Assembly (NCBI GenBank): GCA_903813345.2
Contig: CAIIXF020000005.1
Location: forward strand, 620,001 to 684,000
From: Owenia fusiformis
Taxonomy: Eukaryota; Annelida; Polychaeta; Sabellida; Oweniidae
Direction: 5' to 3'
Length of the DNA stretch: 64,000 bases
In this document: piece by piece, positions 33,201-43,080 of the stretch
Layout of the letters: the number at the start of each line of letters is the position of its first letter
Numbering within the stretch: the stretch's first letter is position 1
Program-made: the position numbers and the translations under genes
The notes under the pieces: generated by a model
Databases searched by the model: none
Told to the model about the DNA's origin: nothing
Seen by the model: only the letters and a program-made list of their open reading frames with translations

Positions 33201-35328
33201 TTGATTGTGCATTTTATTCTAGTCAAGTGAACAGCTGCACTTATTTCACAGGTGGTTGAACTAGAGGGCACACTTCGTAGTTTTTGTACAAAAATTTACA
33301 TTTTATATATTATACATATACAGTATATATATTTGCCATTAAATTAAAAAGTAGAAAATAACAATGTGAATGCCAAATAAACAATAATCAAAAACAGTTA
33401 GTTTTCCATTTAATTTACCTTATTACACACAATAAGAACAACTAAACAAGCTACTACTGCAAACTAGCTATTGTGATAACCAAACAAAAATTGTTAGGCA
33501 AATTCAGTCTGTATTAGTACATGTAAATGTATTAGTAGTCTTAAATCAAGCATCTCCCTGAAGTATCTTATTCCCCAAAATTAAAAAGTAAAGAATGGCA
33601 ACTACATGGATCCCAATAAACAAAATTAAAATTATTCACTTGGTAAGTTTTAATGAACCAAAAGTTGTCACAAAATATGAAAAAGTAGTATCAATTTCTT
33701 TGGTTTATGATGAAAAAAGATGAGACTAGCAATTCCAGCCATTAAGAAGCAGCAGCCATTTTGATATTTTAGATTTATTGTGTAAAACCATCTACCAATT
33801 ATAATGAACAATTTCCACAAAAAATGAAGTAAACAGGTATTCTGGTTTCAGGGAGACTTAACAATATCCCCAATTGTATTTATTTAGAACAAAGCAGAAC
33901 ACAGAACTAAAAGCAAAGTACTAATATACTAATAGAAAGGGTGCAAATTAACTTTGTTTTACATGGCGCCATATCTGGCAAGGGGCTTTCAAATGGCCTT
34001 ACCAATCTTTGGGGGGTCAGGGTGAAAAAACCAGGGATATATGTGAAATAGATAGATGTTGTTAATATACTACCAAAATTTCAAATAATAATATTTATTT
34101 CTTTGGTTTTAAATGAAAACCATTCGATTTTTTCCAAAAATTCCCGCCATTTATAAACTGGCGGCCATCTTGAAAAAAAAAATTTGCGTAAAACTATTCA
34201 CCAATATAAATCTTTCCACCAAATATGGAGAAAATCTGTCAACTAGTATTCAAGTTATCTTCTGGACAGACAGTCAGGCAGAGGGCTTCACTATATCCCT
34301 ACTAAACTTCATTCGTTGGGATAATAAAGCTTCCCAATTTCTTGCACCAACAGTTAAAGCTGCAAAAAAACTGAGAAACATCAAAATCACCGCAAGTCTT
34401 ATATCTAATAAAAATCAAATCACATCATTTCAAACAACTCGAATCACTGCTACCCACCTAATTACACAGACGTATCGTCGGTGTATCATGGCGGAACTTC
34501 CTTCGGGACTAGGTTTCGGTAAGATTTTTTATTTCCCGATTTACACCTACTTATAAGTCACGTTGTGGATAATAATTTGGCTCGAAGTTAAGGAAGATAG
34601 TCTAGTTTGAGAATGTGTCGATGATTTTAGGTTTTATATGATAACAAAGACACAATTCACGTATTTAGTCCCTCGCTTTTCTTACACTGACGAACGGCAT
34701 TAATATTGCCAATATTACACTGATATTGGTCGTTTGTCAGTGTAAGAAAAGCGAGGGACTAAATACGTGAATTGTGTCTTTGTGAACATATAAAACCTTA
34801 AACCAGCAACACATTCTCAAACTAGACTATCTTCCTTAACTTCGAGCCAAATTATTATCCACAACGTGACTTATATAAGTAGGTGTAAATCGGGAAATAA
34901 AAAAATCTTACCGAAACCTAGTCCCGGAGGAAGTTCCGCCATGATACACCGACGATACGTCCGTGTAATTAGGCGGGTAGCAGTGAAAATGGCCAACAAC
35001 CATGTAATTTACCCAGCATACCCAAAACTTAAACAGAATTATGATAAAATTTGTTACACCCAAGAGGACAGCAACATAGCACTTTTTCAAAGTAAGATAG
35101 AAATCGCAAACTATGCAACTACGAACACCAATTCGTGCCACACAATTTACCTCTATTACCTCCTCCTCCTCCTCCTCCACCACCTGATCTGTATCCACCG
35201 AATGATCGGCCACCACCACCACCATCTCTGCGGTAACCACCATCTCTGCGACCGCCTCCATCTTCACTTCCACATTCCCGGGCAAAGTGGCCTGGTTTGT
35301 TACACTTGTAGCATAAATTTTCACTCAT
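22101..35328 (-). CDS. CNBP: CNBP-like zinc-knuckle protein, 233 aa, four coding exons
   Basis: Coding exons on the minus strand: 35151-35328, 31688-31813, 23314-23581, 22101-22230, total 702 bases including TAA. All junctions are GT-AG and the phases agree. The product has eight CCHC knuckles (CX2CX4HX4C): [14 protein letters not shown] in exon 1, two in exon 2, three in exon 3, one split over exons 3/4, and [14 protein letters not shown] in exon 4. A Gly/Arg-rich segment ([15 protein letters not shown]) follows knuckle 1, as the RGG box does in animal CNBP, and further Gly-rich linkers separate knuckles 5-8. Knuckle 5 has PDH where PGH is usual. CNBP binds single-stranded G-rich DNA and RNA and affects transcription and translation in nucleus and cytoplasm. 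The start MSENLCYKC matches the family's N-terminus (vertebrate MSSNECFKC). Unspliced intron 3 would end the protein at once (AAG TAA across the donor). The three introns are rich in transposons. Confidence 0.93.
22275..22862 (+). repeat. Dispersed 'cccatcgaa' element, copy 1 (CNBP intron 3)
   Basis: It begins with agcaaatcccatcaaagaca and ends with ctatatccctcctaactttg, tttgatgggataata, giving short inverted ends (aatcccatc/gatggg). In between are modules with 'caaaatggctgcc', 'cattagacagtgtgccatg', 'caaatatgaacaaaatcgct' and a gacgg-type motif near the 3' end. The same layout occurs at 26255-27186 and, less completely, near 33940-34330 and 57680-58118. Confidence 0.75.
23582..25200. other. 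CNBP intron 2, proximal part with minisatellite remnants
   Basis: Mostly unique AT-rich sequence. Scattered degenerate units of the minisatellite element are visible near 23925-24000 and 24480-24690 (ggtcaatttttgtcctgaaa, gaaggtgaatctgag, gtcattggaagttgtaac). Around 24010-24080 and 24400-24480 there are partly inverted matches (gatggttgccgagattcttt against gaaagaatttcagcaaccat). Confidence 0.55.
25196..26010 (+). mobile_element. Minisatellite-cored element (Helentron/'pearl'-like), copy 2
   Basis: Complete-looking copy in CNBP intron 2. The 5' end is aaggcattaatatgacaaaa, tgtcaccacctagttgctca. About five degenerate core units follow (ggtcaatttgaagcaagttg, ttgaccttgagaaggtcatt), then the 3' block (gtcagtctaaacagtcttta, accaccatcacaaaaaatgg) and the terminal hairpin tgtcaccacttttggtggag. 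It matches 54574-55185 in all parts. Confidence 0.8.
26255..27186 (+). repeat. Dispersed 'cccatcgaa' element, copy 2, full length
   Basis: The 5' end is gcgtagcgaatcccatcgaa and the 3' end is ccgaacttcgttcgatggga, so the ends are inverted (aatcccatcgaa). The interior has three direct copies of a module of about 125 bases (starting near 26445, 26575 and 26700) with accaaaagtgtcattagaca, ccaaatatgaacaaaatcgc and ttttcgagttatagtaaaat. Words atggcggccatttt and their complement alternate, and a (gacg)n microsatellite lies at about 27115-27142. No coding capacity. A non-autonomous DNA element is likely; superfamily unknown. Confidence 0.75.
27187..28524. other. CNBP intron 2, middle part
   Basis: No gene recognised. 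At 27890 the string atacagggtgacccaaaaac resembles one end of a mariner-type element, but no matching second end was found. Confidence 0.4.
28525..29133. mobile_element. TTAA-flanked MITE with ~220-bp inverted repeats, copy 1
   Basis: Both ends are TTAAAGG followed by a[at]a/aca-ttcct. Bases 28525-28740 match the reverse complement of 28920-29133, including gatttcactcaggaagtgat and aaaaatgtggtgctcaattc. A second full copy is at 55603-56191. TTAA at both edges suggests a TTAA-targeting superfamily (piggyBac or Kolobok). No transposase is present. Confidence 0.8.
29317..30504. mobile_element. CAGGG-ended TIR element A ('gtagcaaggagcaaat' ends)
   Basis: The left end is cagggttcgatcttagcggt and the right end reads, on the complement, cagggtctgaccttaact. 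The 5-bp duplication tgcct flanks it exactly (29312-29316 and 30505-30509). Both subterminal regions are filled with variants of gtagcaaggagcaaatttgc in opposite orientations. A core at about 29484-29915 is shared with the element at 31950-33050, whose ends are different. A poly-C run lies at about 30195-30225. No transposase. The CAGGG end suggests the hAT group, as inference. Confidence 0.75.
30580..31140. repeat. GC-richer element with 32-codon ORF
   Basis: A block with distinctly higher GC at both ends (aatccgccgtttcgcccgtg near 30670; ccggatccgccggtggattc near 31067) suggests a non-autonomous element; its exact ends could not be set. On the minus strand, 30873 down to 30775 encodes [20 protein letters not shown] then [12 protein letters not shown] and a stop. 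The acidic 'FELFMLLE' style recalls N-termini of PIF/Harbinger transposases, but the piece is too short to be sure. Confidence 0.4.
31141..31687. other. CNBP intron 2, 3' part
   Basis: Intron sequence leading from the GC-rich element to the exon 2 donor. No feature recognised. Confidence 0.45.
31950..33050. mobile_element. CAGGG-ended TIR element B ('gcttgcatta' ends)
   Basis: The left end is cagggcttgcattaacggcg; the right end on the complement is cagcgcttgcattaggttag. The 5-base flanks agctc and cgctc differ at one position. Subterminal regions carry ggacgcaaa and ggacacactttttt words in both orientations. The core at about 32160-32550 matches that of element A (29317-30504) in the same orientation (atcaaatgaaagaatataaa, ggcagataatcagcagtgtt). 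The ends match those of 38073-40550. It lies in CNBP intron 1. Confidence 0.8.
33051..33939. other. CNBP intron 1 sequence, nothing recognised
   Basis: AT-rich intronic DNA without coding or clear repeat signals. Confidence 0.4.
33940..34330 (+). repeat. Dispersed 'cccatcgaa'-type element, diverged copy 3
   Basis: The 3' part aligns with 57850-58118: 'ggcggccatcttgaaaaa', 'atatggagaaaatctgtcaa', 'caagttatcttctggacaga', 'ttcactatatccctactaaa', then cttcattcgttgggataata. The 5' boundary is uncertain. Confidence 0.55.
34445..34985. mobile_element. Large foldback element with start codon and splice-donor arms
   Basis: Two arms of about 260 bases are reverse complements of about 95%, centred near 34715, starting cactgctacccacctaatta and ending with its complement. 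Each arm, read inwards, contains ATG GCG GAA CTT CCT (MAELP) continuing to GLGFG with a good donor (ggtaagattt); the ATGs are at 34488 on plus and 34942 on minus. A diverged shorter relative is at 18840-19045. It lies in CNBP intron 1, 166 bases from coding exon 1. No transposase. Confidence 0.85.
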
Positions 35329-35560
35329 GATGAAAGCTGGAAATATCAAAACATGTGTAGAGTGCCTGTTACATTCACAAAAAAACGGCAACATCTTAAT
35401 GGTGATAATGTTCTTTTTTTATGAAGTAGGGAAGTCAATACAGAAATATAGAAATCATAGTGAGCATAAGAAGAGCATTTACAAGAACACAGATGTGTAC
35501 AAAATGTCCCCACCTATGGATGATCCCATCAAATCGTTATCCTAAAAAATGAGTAGACAA
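35329..35560. promoter_or_regulatory. 5' UTR/upstream region of CNBP, boundaries unknown
   Basis: The sequence directly upstream of the CNBP start codon on the minus strand. No TATA box or other core element could be assigned. The reading frame is open upstream for 22 codons without similarity to CNBP, so it is probably 5' UTR. A non-coding first exon, as in vertebrates, may lie further upstream. Confidence 0.35.
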
Positions 35561-35865
35561 GACTTCACGGACACAATTTGAGGACGGAAAATCCAAAATG
35601 GACACCTTAAAATTTACCCAGAATGCCCAAAAATTAGTCAGTTCTAGATTGTCATACTAGAACCACCCCTGAAAAAATTTGAAATCGATCCGTCACACAG
35701 TTAACCAGAAAACATTGTAAACAAAACTTTACAGACAAGATTTTAGGACGGAAAATCCAAAATGGCTGCCTTGACATTTATCTAGAATGCCAAAAAACAA
35801 TCTGTTCTAGATTTTCATACTAAGAATAATCCCTGAAAATTTTTTATTGATCTACCAAACGGCAA
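35560..35865. repeat. Two degenerate ~140-bp tandem units
   Basis: Two units start near 35565 and 35708 and share 'gaggacggaaaatccaaaatgg', 'cagaatgccaaaaa', 'ctgttctagatt' and 'catactagaa' words with many differences. Confidence 0.6.
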
Positions 35866-37117
35866 ATCTTTTCTATATGTTCTAAAAAATCGTTTTTAAT
35901 GACCCAGGAACAGGGAAGTTCAATAGATCTACAATTTAAAGGGACAAAGTGCATAAAAGTCTCACTTTTGATCTTCACAGTATTTCCAATGGATTAATTA
36001 ATAGCCGATCTTTCATTTGAAACCAAAAAAAAGCTCAAACAGACCACATCAGAATTGACACCAGATCATGAAAAAATATTTTTGATCTCTCAATTTATAT
36101 ATTTCAAGTTTTTAGCAATGCCATAGAAAGATGGCATTGTTGTTTGCATTAATTATCCATTCATTTTTGATAGGATTTTCAAGCATACGCCATCTTTTAA
36201 TCCAAGAGTTATTTTTGTGAAAAGTGGTTATTCACTTTTTTCAATCTCTGAACTTCAAATGCTGTTTCTATGCGAGTAATTTTTCTTTCAATTCAGTATT
36301 ATCCCAAATTGAAGTTTTTATCATATTTGATTGACTGTGAGAGTGACATGTCTCAAATAATAGTTTGTCCTTTTTCCTTCAAAAATAGGCACATTGCCTA
36401 TTTAAATATTATATAAATGAATAAAATATTGATGTGTTTCCTGGAGTTAGCAAGCATTCAACATGTGATCATTTTGCGCTACATTCATGAATAAAGGACA
36501 GATTTGTCGAGGTTTTAATAGCTTAGAAAGTGTACTTCTCAAGTTGAAATTTGCTTATTTCATAAGGAACATCATGAATAAAATTTCAGCAAAAAATTAC
36601 ATATTGAATCATTTTAATTTGGGACAGATTTTTTCAGACCCTAATGAAAACACTGTACGCCTCTTACACACGCCCGGTGATCGTAAACATGGGACGAAGG
36701 GGGGAACAAGCAATTTCTGGTAGAAAAATGAACAGCTAGGTCTAACCTCCATGATCATTTTGCCTTTGATGCGTTAATTTAATCGTTCCGTAGGTTTCAA
36801 GAAGTGTAACTAATTAAACCCTGAAAACATGGTAATATTGCATAAAGAATGTGATTCAAGCATGCATACAAACCTTATGAATACATACACACCATCCCGT
36901 ATCCCCCTTAGACCCTATTGATGCATAATTACGAAAATATTGGAGACCGGTTTGGAATATAACGAAAATGTCGGTCAGTTCTGGTGACATAAAAATTGCA
37001 AATCGTATTAGAAATTAACCATCATTACGGCACTGCATTAACAAACGGTAGGTTTGCAATTAATAACTATTTTGCGTGTATACACGCGCTATATAAATCA
37101 ACCAAAGATTCCTGTTA
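35866..37117. other. Intergenic sequence, nothing recognised
   Basis: No gene recognised. A plus-strand frame near 36487-36723 has no recognisable domain. Confidence 0.4.
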
Positions 37118-37185
37118 TCCTCAAAATTGATCATTTTATCCTCAAAATTGATCATTTTATCCTCAAAATTGATCATTTTATCCTG
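37118..37185 (+). repeat. 21-bp tandem repeat, three units
   Basis: The unit atcctcaaaattgatcattt(t) occurs three times without a mismatch, then breaks off in atcctgag. Confidence 0.9.
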
Positions 37186-37517
37186 AGTAATCACGATAAT
37201 ATTTATCAATCTACAGTATTTGACAATTTCGTTTCGCTAATAGTTAAATTTTAATCCTGGACACCCGGACGAAAAGACACAATGACGGACATGCGGAAAT
37301 GCCATTTTAGAGATTGGTTAGTGTAGCCTCATTTTAATAGTTGTCAAGTATTAGTTGCATGTTATCGCGGAAAAATGGTTTTGATGGATCCAGAACTTTG
37401 CAATAAAGGAAAGAATAGTAAAGGAGGTTGAACCCAATAATGGCCAAGGAAATTCCTAATAGTAATAAAGAACGCCTTTATTGAGTTTAACGACATTAAA
37501 CCAACACGTTAGATACC
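37186..37517. other. Intergenic sequence, nothing recognised
   Basis: No feature recognised. Confidence 0.4.
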
Positions 37518-37597
37518 TACTTCAATAGATTCCTGGGTATTTTAGCATTCTTTTCGTGTAGTTTAATCCACAATTATTTGGGTTTATCGGCAGAACG
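37518..37597. repeat. 80-bp repeat, inverted partner of 42021-42100
   Basis: Reverse-complement match to 42021-42100 with few differences, including tattttagcattcttttcg and tgtagtttaatccacaatta. The pair encloses about 4.4 kb containing the nested hAT-like element and a foldback MITE. Confidence 0.75.
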
Positions 37598-37841
37598 GGA
37601 GCATTTTTCTTTTTCATTGAGAGAGATTCCAAGATCAGTGTTCGTGTTGACACGGTTTTTGCCATTTTACAGAAATTTCAGAAGGTTGGACGTTGGATTG
37701 CTTCTAGTTTGGCTTATAAAGTGTGTGGCCTCTTATATTTGGATGTTTCTCTGCCATGTTATTTTCAATAAGATTAACATGGCCGAAATTCTTCAAATTA
37801 CAAGACGGCACAGGCTTATTGCACAAAAAACTAAAAAATCT

Positions 37842-38064
37842 GAAATATACAAATGTCATTCATGTACATTATGAATATACTTTTCCATATATTATTGCAC
37901 AATGGTCTCCCAATTTCTTATTTTTGCCGTTCTACTGACGAAATGAAGCAGTGAAATGGACTCTAGAAGCAATCCAAGATATACAAATGTCATTCATGTA
38001 CAATAGGAATATATTTTTCCATATATTATTGCAAAATGATATTTTGATTTCTTATTTTTTTTTA
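37842..38064 (+). repeat. 136-bp tandem duplication interrupted by a transposon
   Basis: Bases near 37842-37977 and from 37978 onwards share 'atacaaatgtcattcatgta', 'ccatatattattgca' and 'atttcttattttt'. The second unit breaks at 38072 and resumes at 40559 (tgacgcagttaaacagtgaa), so the first unit serves as an empty-site reference for the inserted element. Confidence 0.8.
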
Positions 38065-38072
38065 GCTTTTAC

Positions 38073-40550
38073 CAGCGCTTGCATTAGGCTCTGAAAAATG
38101 TGAGTCCCAATGAAGGAAAAAAAAAAAATTAAAAAGTGAGTCCCGACAGAAAAAAGTGTGTCCTCCAATATATAAGCACTCATCCTAGTATTCCGTGATT
38201 CCGCGTCGCCGCAGAAAAACCGCAGAAATTTGCATTTTCATTTTTTTTGCAGAATTTTTGTTTTGGCACGGAATTTCGCGGAAAACATGATTTTTCCAGT
38301 CAACCATCTCATCTCATATTTGTCACTCACCTAAACACCCAAAGACTCCGCTCGTTTGTTGTCAGATACTTGTGTTTTGTCAGATTTTCAAGAGGAAATC
38401 TGAAATCTGTTTTAAATTCTCGAACTTCCGCCTTTGCACTTAGAGGTAAGACTGCGTCTAACATAATCACGAAATTTGAAACCGATGACTGTCCCTCGTA
38501 ATTGTTTTGCAATAATATGTCTAATATTGTATTCTTTTGTATTCTAACGCAATAAATCATGCTTCTTCTTCCGTTTTACTTCGTCATATATAAATAAACG
38601 ACATCTGAATTCCCTGCATATTGATCTGGAATTTCGTGATACTTCGAATTTCGTGATAGTTCACAAGTGAGCATTTTGTAAGTTTTGTCGCTAATTGATT
38701 AAAATTGCATCTGGTGTTATTACTGCAGTTGTCCATTATCGCTGAAGAAAGCAGCATGAGTGGAGTTCAAGAATTTTGAATTATTAATTTTTTGGAAAAA
38801 ATTATTGATTTTAGCAAGAATTTCATTTTTTGCACATACTTGAACCGCAAAATTGCAGAATTTGGTGCAGAATTTGGCTTTTTCATGCAGAATTTCTGCG
38901 CAGAATTTGCATTTTTCTCATGCAGAAAACTAGGATGTGTGTATAAGCTAAATTAGCTAAATAAGCTATAATGGGCTATTTTGGAATGTGCATGACTTGA
39001 TCTTACATGTCTTATGCGTTTTCCAAATGTTGCCATTCGTGCCCTGTGATTTAAACATGTTCTTTATATTCAATTCACTTATGTTATGTAACCTCCAGCC
39101 TGTTATAATAAGTACTATTATACTGTGATTATCTTTATACTTGCTGTTTGCACTGAACAACTGCTTGAAAAAATAAGAACATTTTTTAGTATGAATTTGT
39201 CTGACGCTCAGTAATTTAGTGTAGCACTACATTTTCTACATGATCAGAATCCTCTGATTTATATCATAAATTAGACCATTTTGACGTTATATAATCACAA
39301 ATAGACTACTTCACCTAGGTAAGTACAGTCGAAATGTTGAGGCATGCGCAGACCTCTATTTAGTGATATTTTCATTTCAAATATGGCGGCCAATCCGATG
39401 TCTGACGACCCTTACAAAGAATCTAAGCAGTTTGCATTTTTACCTCCTGTGAAATAACAAGTGGAATTTAGTAGTTGTTTTGTGTTTTATTATCATTCTG
39501 CATCGTAATTCTATGTGATGTGGTGTTGAAATGTCAGCAGAAATACATATCCATACGATAATCGAGTGAATCAGATAACAGATTTTTCGAAAACCCGTCT
39601 CGTGCTAAGCGTGTAAAAACTTGTATTAACATGCTCAAAAGTGCCAATGTGCACATCAATGTCAAGCTAAATCAATGTTGTGTCTAAAACAGGTACCCGA
39701 TCTACTCAAAACAGCTTGTCATTCACGTATACACGCTTAGCAAACACGGCGAAATGACATGAATCTTGGAATTTCGTTCGAGAGCTAGTAATGTTTGCTC
39801 CGGTCTTCGTCATAAGTGTTCATCAGACTTCACGCATGCGCAGGAGAAAAACCATCAACCAATAAGGTTTATAAATCAATTTTGCGCATGCGCCTTACAA
39901 CGGTTAAGAAATTCTTATTTATAAACGAACCAGTTTGAGATAACCCGATATCAGTCGGAGAAATCTGACGATCTACGATCTCACTTCAAAAAATCAAATG
40001 CGAACTGACGGCGTATTCTACTATGTTTGGATCTAAGATTTTCAGTATAGATAAAGTCTTTTATGATCTTTCGAATGAGGTAAGTCTCTAGTTCGAAAGA
40101 CAATCGTATCAACTTGAACAAAAGTTGAGTTTTGACGAAAAATTTTAACATGCGCAGAAGTCCCATTTTCGTTGTACGATATTGACTGAGTATGCATCAT
40201 TTGTACAATTGAACTCATTTTGAAGGTTTTATATCAGCTTTTCAGTGAGAAAATATGTCACATGCAAACTGATAACCTATTATCGCCCATTACAATAGTT
40301 CGTTTTTCTGCATTCTTTTTCTTTTTTACTCAAAATAAAGTTGTAAATCTCACATATTTTGATCTTAATATACACCTCAAAGAAGTCAAACATGATCAAC
40401 TATTGAGATTTTCAAGATTTTCAAAAAATGTTCAAAGTTTTGACTCAATTTTTTTTCCGTCCCAAAAACGGAAATATTTTTTATTTTTCCGTCCTACAAT
40501 TTTTTTTTGCGTCACTTACATGTAAGGGACGCTGTTAATGCAAGCCCTGG
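38073..40550. mobile_element. hAT-like non-autonomous element, 2.5 kb, 8-bp TSD
   Basis: The left end is cagcgcttgcattaggctct; the right end on the complement is ccagggcttgcattaacagc. The octamer gcttttac flanks it exactly at 38065-38072 and 40551-40558, and the tandem paralogue at 37918-37965 shows the uninterrupted site. CAG-type ends and an 8-bp duplication are hAT hallmarks. Subterminal regions carry gtgagtccc and gggacgc words in opposite orientations. No transposase frame. A short ORF at 39383-39457 (MAANPMSDDPYKESKQFAFL, then PPVK) may be a captured host exon. Another element is nested at 38177-38941. Confidence 0.85.
38177..38941. mobile_element. Nested TIR element with 'gcagaattt' subterminal repeats
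   Basis: The ends cactcatcctagtattccg and, on the complement, cacacatcctagttttctgc are inverted. The direct duplication tataag lies at 38171-38176 and 38942-38947. Both ends are crowded with gcagaaattt/gcagaattt words in matching polarity. It sits inside the hAT-like element and is therefore younger. Non-coding; superfamily unknown. Confidence 0.75.
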
Positions 40551-40558
40551 GCTTTTAC

Positions 40559-41425
40559 TGACGCAGTTAAACAGTGAAATGGACAACATAAAAAGAATTC
40601 TAAATTACTCTGTGCAATGCGTAGTTCATTCTCCGACATTGTAGAAAGACAGGCTTACCAATGAATCGGGCGTATGACCACAATCTAAGTGGTCGGTAGG
40701 ATACGATAAATTCAGAGGGCTGAAAAGGTTATTTCATCATGTTTATGGTCATTCTGACCATTTTCATTATGTTCCCAGTCATGTAAATGATAAGGAACTA
40801 GTTAAACTGACTGGAGATCCAAACAGAACTCATGTTATCTTGGTTCAAAAAATTTTCAAAATCCAGCATGGTTTTGACATTTTTTGTTTTGTCATTTCCT
40901 GTTAACTTCCATAGCACCTTAAGGTAACTTATAACTTAATCAAAAAATCCAAGATGGCCGAAACCAGGAGGCACATGGCATTTGAGTATAATCTGACCAT
41001 CAAAATTAACTGTCTTTTGGTTGGATTTTCTCTCAATTTTTTTCCGGCAAACAAAATGTGGACATGAAATATTTGGAATTTACAATGGTTTGAGGTTTAT
41101 TATACTCTAACAATGCAAGAAGTGCACATTTTCATGCTCCTTCGTTGTTCCTGGGAAAGGTAAGATGATTTGTGGAAATTTTAGACTCTTGCAAATGTGT
41201 GACTGTTGCGGCTACTCCTTGAAACTTTCAAAAATTAGCCTCACTTCGCACTCTTCATGCTAGCTTTGGGGATCCATGCACCTCCAATTCATAGTTTGGA
41301 AAAATGCGTTTATGTGTGATGTTAACTTTGACATGTTTCATTAGTCAAGATACACAATTCATATACAAGGTAAACAGATTTTAAAAACATGTGTCTTTAT
41401 GGCAGTCATTTTTTGTACTTATTAT
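40559..41425. other. Intergenic sequence after the hAT-like element
   Basis: The first ~40 bases continue the interrupted tandem unit. The rest has no recognised feature. Confidence 0.45.
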
Positions 41426-41849
41426 TTAAGGTCAGGGTGCATGATGGGAAATTTTCTGCATTCCTCAATTGAGTCACATGTTATTTTTCAAACAAGAATC
41501 ACTCCTCCTCTTCATTGTCTTTATAATCTTCCAGTTTTGCACAAAGAGTGCATTTATGTGCCTAGAAAAGACTTGTGAGAAGAATGTTTTGATAAAGTGT
41601 ATAAAAAACAAGAAAATTCAGTGAAAAAAATCAGAAAATTTTCAGAATTGTTTTTCACTGAATTTTCTCATTTTTATACATTTTACAAAACAAACCTTCT
41701 CACAAGGCTTTTCTAGGCACAAAGGTGCACTCTTTGTGCAAACTTGGAAGATGTAGACAATGTGGCGAAGGAGTTATTCATGTTTGAAAAATAACATGTG
41801 ACTCAATTGAGGAATGCAGAAAATTTCCCAACATGCACCCTGTCCTTAA
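41426..41849. mobile_element. TTAA-flanked foldback MITE
   Basis: Arms of about 190 bases are reverse complements: the outer end ttaaggtcagggtgcatgat pairs with acatgcaccctgtccttaa, and the shared interior includes ttctgcattcctcaattgag. TTAA lies at both edges. The arms differ by small indels. No coding capacity. Distinct in sequence from the other TTAA MITE family here. Confidence 0.85.
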
Positions 41850-42020
41850 TATAGCGTCGCCTTAAACGGCACTTTTTTTCTTAAACTAAAGTTTTTTGTT
41901 GTTCTTTGATGTCTTTGTAATGATTACAGTGCACAAGCATATGTGAAATAATAAAAACGACTTCTCAGAAAGAGTTTGAAAATTTCAAGATTGTGAAATT
42001 TTCAAAATCGACAATTTCTT
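41850..42020. other. Spacer, nothing recognised
   Basis: Short AT-rich spacer between the foldback MITE and the inverted 80-bp repeat. Confidence 0.4.
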
Positions 42021-42100
42021 CGTTCTGCCGATTAACCCAGATAATTGTGGATTCAACTACACGAAAAGAATGCTAAAATACCAAGGTATCTATTGAAGTA
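42021..42100. repeat. 80-bp repeat, inverted partner of 37518-37597
   Basis: See 37518-37597; similarity ends sharply on both sides. Confidence 0.75.
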
Positions 42101-43080
42101 CGTCTCATGTTGTAACCATGTTGTAACCGTACAGGCAAAAGAGTCCTGGCACAGAATAAGCCACATGTTTTGTCACTTCCTGTTTTGTCATTTGATAATT
42201 GAGTGTTCATTTTTCGTTCGAACATATAAAGAAGTAGAAAATTGAGAAAGGTCTTTTCAAAATTGCAGAAGTTCTCTGTCTCTACATGCAGATCTGCCTA
42301 AAATGGCAGCTAAATTTCTGACCTACTTTTTCAACACTGATATTTTCTAATCGACTAGGCCTTCTCATCTACTTTTTTCACGTTTACACAAAGGTAATAT
42401 TCACAATAACAGATCGATTCAAATAAAGACACTTAAATCAGATCACTAGCCTGCTGCAGTAATGATAAAAAATAGTTGGAAAACGTGTAAATTTCAGCGG
42501 GAATTCCTGTCTTGTTTCACGCAAAAATTAAATCAATGATTCATCATACTCTCTCTGCCTATGTAGAGCAGAAAAATATACATAATTATCCTAAATACAC
42601 AATCAATTATACTTACAACTGTTATTTCAGCAGTTAATAGTGAATGGTAGTTTTTGACGACTAAAACTGCGTTATAAATTGACCACAAGTCGGCACACTC
42701 CCGGTTCAACTTCTTACTACGAAACCACGTGTGTTCTTTGCACACGAACCGTAAATATTTACATCACGTGAAGAATTGCCTCCAATAGCACCAAGCGAAA
42801 AATCTTTTACCCTTCAGAATTACCGGGATGAAAGGATCCGTTACCCCATGTACCTAAAGATGCCCCCAAAGGTTTCATTGAATATAACATGGAAATAGTA
42901 ACTTTTATCAGTTATGAACACATCCAAAACAAAATTAGGTCAAAGGGATTAAAACTAAGGTCATTCAGTGCATTTCAGTTTGACTATGCAAATCATTCTA
43001 AATATCATGTTACGGGTATGTTAGTCTTCACTCATGACTATTTTAAGTATATTGACCATTCAATCAATCGATATATCAAA
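42101..43080. other. Intergenic sequence, nothing recognised
   Basis: Open frames of about 70 codons on both strands have no recognisable motif. Confidence 0.4.

Noticed and set aside
34866-35330. Plus-strand frame of 154 codons with His-rich end
   Set aside because: Antisense to CNBP exon 1 and part of the foldback arm; composition reflects the complement of GGN codons.
37118-37185. CRISPR-like array
   Set aside because: Three identical 21-bp units with no spacers: a simple tandem repeat in a eukaryote.
37578-37938. Two overlapping plus-strand frames with hydrophobic stretches
   Set aside because: No family motifs, they overlap each other and include one unit of a tandem duplication.
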